From the NCBI GenBank assembly GCA_036268405.1, contig DATAUF010000133.1, forward strand, positions 1 through 18,782: a stretch of 18,782 bases of DNA. The letters are read 5' to 3'. The position numbers and the translations under genes were made by a program. Positions 13,625 to 18,782 of this stretch are shown in pieces. Under the pieces are notes generated by a model, which did no database searches, had not been told where the DNA came from, and worked only from the letters and a program-made list of their open reading frames with translations. Origin of the DNA: DASZTV01 sp036268405. Lineage in GTDB: Bacteria; Actinomycetota; Actinomycetes; JAFAQI01. Within the stretch, counting starts at the first letter, position 1, and each line of letters starts with the position of its first letter.

Positions 13625-14991
13625 TGACCGCCACCGTCCATGCGCCCACGGCGCTCTACAACCTAACCGTGACCGAGGCGTCGGCAAAAATCGCGGCCGG
13701 CGAGCTCTCGGTGCTCGACTACAACATGGCCTTCATGGAGCGCACCGAGGAGCTCGAGCCGCATATCAAGGCATTCGCCCACCTCGACCGGCAGGGCTGG
13801 GTCGCCGAGGCGAAGCAGCTCGACGAGGAGGCCAAGGCCGGCAAGTTCCGGGGGCCGCTGCACGGCATCCCGTTCGGCATCAAGGACCAGTTCTTCGTCA
13901 AGGGCATGCCCTGCACGGTCAGCGCATCGTGGGGTGTCGACTTTGTGCCCGAGGAGGACGCTACCTTGGTCGCCCGACTGCGCGAGGCCGGCGGCATCAT
14001 TGTCGGGACGACGTACATGCCGGACCGCCACGGCAACCCGCCGACGTGCAACCCGTGGAACCTTGCCCACACGCCAGGAGGCTCCAGCTCGGGTTCCGCC
14101 GCCTCGGTGGGCGCGCGGATGGTGCCGGCGGCGATCGGCGAGTCGACCGGCGGGTCGGGCATCCGCCCGCCGTCGTTCTGCGGCGTCGCCTCGATGAAGC
14201 CGACGTTCGGCCGGATCAGCGGCAAGGGCATGTACGTCTACAGCTGGGTGCTGGATCACCCGACCGTGATCGGCCAGACCATGGCCGACATCGCGCTGAT
14301 CTACAACTGCATCGCCGGCCCCGATCCGCTCGACGAGACCGGCCGCACCGAGCCACTCGAGCTCGTCTCGGCCGAGGTGCCCACCACGCCGCCGAAGATC
14401 GGGCGGATCATGAACTACTTCCCCGACCTGTGCCAGCAGGTAATGCTCGACCAGATGGACGTCGCGGTCGCCAAGCTGCGGGACGCGGGGGCCGAGATCA
14501 TCGACATCATGCTGCCTGCGGGCTGGGACGCCGTCTGGCCGGTGTTCAAGCTGGTCATGGGCCCGGAGCAGTCGACCTACCATGGCAGGCACACCGGCGA
14601 CCTGACCACCAAGGGCGTGGACGTCACTCCCGTCCTCGCGGACCTGATCCCGGCGATGTACTACCTGCAGGCGCAGCGGGTACGCCGCTGGCTGTTCGAC
14701 AGTGTGATGCCGTTGTTCGACCAGGTCGACTTCCTGCTCACCCCGGCGGCGGTCGAGGAACCACCGCTCGGCCATGGGGGTGGCGACAACCGCATGAACA
14801 GCCCGTGGTCCGTCGTCGGCATCCCTTCCTTGACGTTCAACATCGGGTTGTCCCCCAACGGCCTGCCGATGGGAGCCCAGCTCGCGGCACCGCGGCTGAA
14901 AGAGGACGCCATCCTCAAGGCCGGCGCGTGGTGTGAGTCCGTGATGGGCCGCCTCCGCACTCCGGACGTCGCCTACCCGGCGAACCCCTGA
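13624..14991 (+). CDS. Amidase signature family amidohydrolase
   Basis: 455 residues, full length. The triad is visible: Lys87 in LHGIPFGIKDQFF, the cis-Ser in PGGSSSGSAASV (about 154-156), and nucleophile Ser178 in GESTGGSGIRPPSFCGVASMKPT. The second glycine pair of the usual GGSSGGS is GGSSSGS here, a tolerated variant. The C-terminus (SPWSVVGIPSLTFNIGLSPNGLPMGAQLAAP) is typical. Cytosolic enzymes of this family hydrolyse carboxamides, allophanate, carboxybiuret or acyl-ureas; AtzE- and AtzF-type members sit in s-triazine and ureide pathways. The start ATG overlaps the stop of the nitrilase remnant, so the gene depends on the promoter at 13236 and on coupling. A small AtzG-like ORF lies just beyond it on the other strand. 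Substrate not assignable. Confidence 0.92.
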   Translation: MTATVHAPTALYNLTVTEASAKIAAGELSVLDYNMAFMERTEELEPHIKAFAHLDRQGWVAEAKQLDEEAKAGKFRGPLHGIPFGIKDQFFVKGMPCTVSASWGVDFVPEEDATLVARLREAGGIIVGTTYMPDRHGNPPTCNPWNLAHTPGGSSSGSAASVGARMVPAAIGESTGGSGIRPPSFCGVASMKPTFGRISGKGMYVYSWVLDHPTVIGQTMADIALIYNCIAGPDPLDETGRTEPLELVSAEVPTTPPKIGRIMNYFPDLCQQVMLDQMDVAVAKLRDAGAEIIDIMLPAGWDAVWPVFKLVMGPEQSTYHGRHTGDLTTKGVDVTPVLADLIPAMYYLQAQRVRRWLFDSVMPLFDQVDFLLTPAAVEEPPLGHGGGDNRMNSPWSVVGIPSLTFNIGLSPNGLPMGAQLAAPRLKEDAILKAGAWCESVMGRLRTPDVAYPANP

Positions 14992-15032
14992 CCCGACACG
15001 GCGCTGCGGACGGGCCCGCCACGAGGGCTATC

Positions 15033-15215
15033 TCATGGAAAGAGCGGCTCGAGGTCGTGGGGCAGCTGTACGGAGCTGACGATCGACATTGCCTCAGCCA
15101 TGGCCGCGATATCGCCAGCCAGGCCCGCCGCAGCCTCTTCGCCCCATGCCGCCGCCGCCTGAACGGCCAGCCAGTCCTGCGCTTCCTCCGGCATGACCGG
15201 GGGGTAGATCCGCAT
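15033..15215 (-). CDS. Small AtzG/DUF4089-like (GatC-like) protein
   Basis: 60 residues from the ATG at 15215, with GCGAGG about 9 bases upstream; an in-frame GTG at 15224 is the alternative start. An alanine-rich helix pair (DWLAVQAAAAWGEEAAAGLAGDIAAMAEAMSIVSSV) is followed by QLPHDLEPLFP. The ending, a hydrophobic helix followed by LP-D-x-EP-x-F, is the pattern of DUF4089/AtzG proteins. AtzG wraps around the amidase AtzE in the cyanuric acid pathway much as GatC wraps GatA. Those partners are normally just upstream on the same strand; here the ORF is convergent with the amidase, 41 bases apart. It could be an orphan left by rearrangement, a functional partner made from the other strand, or a chance resemblance. 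Confidence 0.5.
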   Translation of the reverse strand: MRIYPPVMPEEAQDWLAVQAAAAWGEEAAAGLAGDIAAMAEAMSIVSSVQLPHDLEPLFP

Positions 15216-15320
15216 TGCTCGCACCTCGCCAGTGAAGACTCAAAAAAGGATCAGAACAAAAATCATTCTCTGCCTGGGCTATGACTTCCGTATTGCGCGC
15301 TCATGACGATCCGACCGCCG

Positions 15321-15480
15321 ATCGGGGCGAGGTTCCTCAGGAGCGTCCCGTCGTAGGTCGAGCCCGGCCTGGCCATCCACGTGATCTGCGACAACCTCTC
15401 CGCCCACAAGACGCCCCCGGTGCAGAAGTGGCTGCTGGCCCGCCCCCGCGTCCAGCTCCACTTCACCCCGGCCAGCTCCT
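15321..15480 (+). mobile_element. IS630-family transposase remnant
   Basis: About 50 codons of the DDE transposase core remain: FLRSVPS, an in-frame TAG at 15354, then VEPGLAIHVICDNLSAHKTPPV and QKWLLARPRVQLHFTPASSS, where IS630 members read LDN-SAHK-P-V---L---P---HFTPTSASW. The Asp of CDN is the second catalytic acid. The ends, the first Asp and the last Glu are missing, so it is inactive. It abuts the stop codon of the exporter gene at 15483 and marks an old insertion at this border. The 100 bases before it (15216-15320) show no gene. Confidence 0.7.
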
Positions 15481-15482
15481 CG

Positions 15483-18400
15483 CTAGGGAGCAGCGGGTTC
15501 TGCGGCACCGGCTGCCCAGAGGGCGGCGTAGCGGCCGTCGAGTGCCATCAGCTCGGCGTGGGAGCCGTCTTCGACGATGGCGCCGTTGTCGACCACGAGG
15601 ATGCGGTGGGCGGCTTGGGCGGTGTGGAGGCGGTGGGCGATCAGGATGGTCGTACGGCCGCTGGCGACCAGGCCCATGGCGCGCTGGACGCGTGCTTCGG
15701 TGGCCAGGTCGAGGTTGGCGGTGGCCTCGTCGAGCAGCAGGATGGCCGGGTCGACCAGGAGCGCTCGGGCGAGGCTGAGCAGCTGGCGTTCCCCGGCGGA
15801 GAGGGACTTGCCTTGCTCGCTGACCGGGGTGTGGTAGCCCTGGGACAGGGTGGCGATGAACGCGTGTGCACCGACCTCGCGGGCCGCCCTCTCGACCTCG
15901 AGATCGGAGGCTTGGGGGCGGCCGTAGGCGATGTTGGAGCGGATGGTCCCGGAGAACAGGAACGGCTCTTGGGGCACGAACCCGAGCTGGTGGCGGTAGG
16001 CCGGCAGATCCAGGTCGCGAATTGGGGTGCCGTCGACGGCCACCGTGCCGGACGTGGCGTCGTAGAAGCGGGCGACCAGCTTCATCAGGGTGGACTTGCC
16101 CGCACCCGTCGTACCGACCAGCGCGGCTACCTGCCCGGGCGGGATGGTCAGGCTGACGTCGTCCATCGCGACCAGGCCGGTGGACTCGTAGGCGAAGGTG
16201 ACGTGGTCCAGGCCGATCTCCCCACGCAACCGCGACGGAGTGATCGGATGCCCGGCCTGCGGGGTGGCCGACGGCGTCTGCAGCAGCTCACGCAGCTGGG
16301 TCGCGGCGACCTTGGCCTGCATCCACTGGTCGAACACCGTCGAGAGCTGCCGCATGGGCGCGAAGAACTGGTCCAGGTAGAGCAGGAACGCAACCAGCAC
16401 ACCGTCGCTCAGGGCACCGCTGTGGAACCGGCTGGACCCCACAGCCAGTGTTATTGCCTTGGCCAGGACGCTGAGCAGATCGATGAAGGGGAAGAACCGC
16501 GCCTGCAACTCCATTGAGCGCTCGCGGGCCGAGCAGTAGGACTGCGCCAACCGGGCGAAGCGGGCCTCGTTGGCTGGCTGCTGGTTGTACGCCTGGCTGA
16601 CCAGGATGCCTGACATGCTCTCCTGCATGTCGGCGTACAGGATCGAGATCCGATCCCGCGCGATCAGGTAGGAGCGGGTCGAGGCCCGGCTGAACACCAC
16701 ACCCGTAATCACCAGCGGGATCAGGACGACCGATACGGCCAAGGCCAGACCCGGGTTGAAGACCGCGAGGACAATCCCGATGCCGGCGCAAGTAATCAGG
16801 CTGACCAGGGCGGTCACGAGGCCCTGCTGGAGCAGCTGCGCAAAGGACTCCACGTCGGAGGTCATGCGGGTCATGATCTTGCCGGCCTGGAACTGCTCGT
16901 AGTAGTTCAGCGAGAGGCGCTGCAGGTGTGCGAAGGTGCGCACCCGCAGGCCGAACAGCATCCGCTCGGCGGTGCGCTGGGTGTAGTAGGTCATGAACCG
17001 CAGGTTGATCCAAATGATCACTTGGAGGATCGTCATGGTCACGACTACGCCGTAGAGGAACAACGGCACGCGGCGCGCCACGCCGTGGTTGAGACCCAGG
17101 CTGATCAGCGCAGGTCCTGCAAGACCGGTGAGGGCACCGAAAACGACCAGCCCGAAGCCGAACAGCAGCGGCCGCCGGAACGGGCGGAAGACCGCCCAAA
17201 TCGAAAAGTCGTCGTGCGGTGCGGCTTGCTGCTCGATGTCGACCTGCGGATCGCCGTCAAGCGGCGGCAGCGCCTCAACTGCGGCCAGCAGATCGCCCGA
17301 AGCGGTCGCGAGGCTGCCCAGCCGTCCGGCGTCGCTCAGGTGGCCGCCGTAGCCGCCAACGCCACTGCGGGCGACGGCATCCGCTGAGAAGGAGCTCACC
17401 TTCAGCGCACCGACCCGATCGGCTTCGGCGGGCCAGGCGGCCGGGTCGATGTGGTCGACGGGTGCCGCCGGTGCGATGTCGTCGGCCTCGGGGCCGGTGA
17501 GCAGCTCGCGGAACAGCTCCGAGCGCTCCTGCAGCTCCGGCACCGTGCCCTGGTCCACGATGTGGCCCTGGTCGAGCACGATCACCCGGTCAGCCAGCTG
17601 CAGCGTCGAGTACCGCTTGGCGATCAGGATCGTCGTACGATCAGCCAAGACCTCCTCGAAGGAGTGATGGATCGCGTGCTCGGTGCGCGTATCGATCGCC
17701 GAGGTGGCATCGTCCAGCACCAGCACCCGCGGGTTGGCCAGCGCTGCCCGGGCCAGCGCGATGCGCTGCCGCTGCCCGCCGGACAGGGTGAAGCCGCGTT
17801 CGCCGACCACCGTGTTGTAGCCGTCCGGCAGACCCGAGATGAACCCGTGGGCGTGCGCGGCGACGGCCGCGTGCTCGACCTCGTTATCGGTCGCATCGGG
17901 CTTGCCGAAGGCTATGTTGTCCCGGATGGTCGTGGAGAACAAGAAGCCCTCCTCGAAGACCAGCCCAACCGCATCACGCACAGACTCCATCGTGTAGTCA
18001 CGTACGTCACGCCCGTCGACGCGCACCACACCCGAGGTGGGGTTGTAGAACCGTGCGAGCAGCAGGGCGAAGGTCGACTTGCCCGAGCCCGAGGCGCCCA
18101 CGATGGCGACGCTCTCGCCGGGCTCGATGCGCAGCGACACATCCGTCAGGACCGGCTCGACCCCGTCGTAGGAGAAGTCGACATGCTCCAGCTCGATCGG
18201 CCCGACCTGCTGACCGACCGTAACGGCGTCCGGCTTGTCCTGCACCGCGGAGGTCGCCGCGAGCAGGTCCAGGAGCCGCTCCGCGCCGGCGCGAGCCTGC
18301 TGGCTGGTCGTCAGAACGCTCGACAGAAACTGCACCGGGGTCACCAGCTGCAGCACATAGCTGGAGAACGCCAGGAAGACACCCAGCGTGATGTGGTGCT

Positions 18401-18782
18401 GCATGACCAGCCAGCCGCCCAGTGCCAGCATGCCGATCTGTGCCAGGCCGGGGAAGGAATCCAAGGATCCTGAGAAGGCCGCTGTGATCCTGGCCGTGCG
18501 GATCCGGGACTGGAAGAGCACCTTCGACTCGGCGCTGAGCGCCTCCTGCTCCTGGGCCTCCTGGCCGAACGCCTTCACCACCCGAACGCCCGTGACCGCT
18601 TCCTCGACGATGCCGGCGACCGAGGCCTTGTAGAGCGCGTCGGTGTAGCTGGCGGGGAACATCTTGGTCCGGAACTTCGCCGCGACCCAGGTGAACAGCG
18701 GCACGATGACCACCATGATCACGGTCAGCAACGGGGAAAGCCACAACATGACCGCGAGTGCTGCCGCCAGCAGGGTCAGGTT
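15483..18782 (-). CDS. Double ABC exporter (TMD-NBD-TMD-NBD), 5' end outside the window
   Basis: At least 1,099 codons are visible; the real start lies beyond 18782, since the sequence enters in the middle of the first membrane domain (about 110 residues missing against Rv0194-type proteins of about 1,200). Domain order: end of TMD1, NBD1, an acidic Ala/Pro linker (about 17280-17500), TMD2 with about six membrane helices, NBD2. NBD2 is canonical: GTTGAGKST, Q in FVPQEPFLF, LSAGE, LLLDEATANLD, IAHRLHT. NBD1 has GASGSGKST and LSGGQ, but Glu replaces the Q-loop Gln (LVFEEGFLF), Asp replaces the catalytic Glu (VLDDATSAID) and Lys replaces the switch His (LIAKRYST), so one of the two ATP sites should be degenerate. 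Rv0194 of Mycobacterium tuberculosis is a multidrug exporter of this layout. It appears unrelated to the hydrolase cluster. Confidence 0.88.
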   Translation of the reverse strand, partial: NLTLLAAALAVMLWLSPLLTVIMVVIVPLFTWVAAKFRTKMFPASYTDALYKASVAGIVEEAVTGVRVVKAFGQEAQEQEALSAESKVLFQSRIRTARITAAFSGSLDSFPGLAQIGMLALGGWLVMQHHITLGVFLAFSSYVLQLVTPVQFLSSVLTTSQQARAGAERLLDLLAATSAVQDKPDAVTVGQQVGPIELEHVDFSYDGVEPVLTDVSLRIEPGESVAIVGASGSGKSTFALLLARFYNPTSGVVRVDGRDVRDYTMESVRDAVGLVFEEGFLFSTTIRDNIAFGKPDATDNEVEHAAVAAHAHGFISGLPDGYNTVVGERGFTLSGGQRQRIALARAALANPRVLVLDDATSAIDTRTEHAIHHSFEEVLADRTTILIAKRYSTLQLADRVIVLDQGHIVDQGTVPELQERSELFRELLTGPEADDIAPAAPVDHIDPAAWPAEADRVGALKVSSFSADAVARSGVGGYGGHLSDAGRLGSLATASGDLLAAVEALPPLDGDPQVDIEQQAAPHDDFSIWAVFRPFRRPLLFGFGLVVFGALTGLAGPALISLGLNHGVARRVPLFLYGVVVTMTILQVIIWINLRFMTYYTQRTAERMLFGLRVRTFAHLQRLSLNYYEQFQAGKIMTRMTSDVESFAQLLQQGLVTALVSLITCAGIGIVLAVFNPGLALAVSVVLIPLVITGVVFSRASTRSYLIARDRISILYADMQESMSGILVSQAYNQQPANEARFARLAQSYCSARERSMELQARFFPFIDLLSVLAKAITLAVGSSRFHSGALSDGVLVAFLLYLDQFFAPMRQLSTVFDQWMQAKVAATQLRELLQTPSATPQAGHPITPSRLRGEIGLDHVTFAYESTGLVAMDDVSLTIPPGQVAALVGTTGAGKSTLMKLVARFYDATSGTVAVDGTPIRDLDLPAYRHQLGFVPQEPFLFSGTIRSNIAYGRPQASDLEVERAAREVGAHAFIATLSQGYHTPVSEQGKSLSAGERQLLSLARALLVDPAILLLDEATANLDLATEARVQRAMGLVASGRTTILIAHRLHTAQAAHRILVVDNGAIVEDGSHAELMALDGRYAALWAAGAAEPAAP

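Noticed and set aside
13663..14775. 370-codon minus-strand open frame
   Set aside because: Antisense shadow of the amidase gene in GC-rich DNA; composition is Arg/Gly/Val-rich with no recognisable domain.
15381..16517. Long plus-strand open frame of 378 codons starting in the IS630 relic
   Set aside because: Only its first 35 or so codons are transposase; the rest is antisense to the exporter ATPase domain and has no family sequence.

Overview
The window is GC-rich and coding-dense, with actinobacterial features: many GTG starts, ATGA/TGATG start-stop overlaps, a Tat-type lipoprotein signal, an Rv0194-like double ABC exporter and an AbiEii-type nucleotidyltransferase. No rRNA, tRNA or CRISPR array is visible. 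The genus cannot be fixed from the sequence; a mycolic-acid, Pseudonocardiales or Propionibacteriales actinomycete would fit.

Layout. Positions 1-1372 are a graveyard on the minus strand: a frameshifted AbiEii-like gene, the 3' end of the gene that precedes it, the 5' end of an amidase joined to that 3' end at a deletion scar (about 905-918), and the 3' end of a flavin reductase. An intact SsuE-like FMN reductase follows (1383-1868). Positions 1995-7509 carry a complete dipeptide/oligopeptide-type ABC importer operon (permease, permease, ATPase, ATPase, binding lipoprotein) closed by a hairpin. Positions 7816-14991 carry a set of C-N hydrolases and regulators: an isochorismatase/N-carbamoylsarcosine-amidase-like hydrolase (-), an N-carbamoyl-D-amino-acid-hydrolase-like nitrilase (-), a GntR/UTRA regulator (+), an asparaginase-like amidohydrolase (+), an XRE-cupin regulator (-), and a decayed nitrilase paralogue translationally coupled to an intact amidase (+). 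Position 15033 onward holds a 60-residue AtzG/DUF4089-like ORF (-), an IS630 transposase remnant, and the C-terminal two thirds or more of a double ABC exporter (-) that runs off the window.

How it may work together (inference). The importer brings in a small amide, ureide or peptide-like compound. The four hydrolases remove ammonia or carbamoyl groups, so the cluster looks like a nitrogen-scavenging pathway. Two motif families in the intergenic regions support this. Four (perhaps five) intergenic sites have the form GNAAY-N6-KTTAC, the AC-n9-AC spacing of actinobacterial GlnR half-boxes. A separate element with the consensus T-CAGT-nn-CA-s-TTAA occurs in front of the isochorismatase, nitrilase/GntR, XRE-cupin and nitrilase-remnant/amidase genes, and probably binds one of the two local regulators. 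The substrate is not identifiable from sequence; I know of no described pathway with exactly this gene set.
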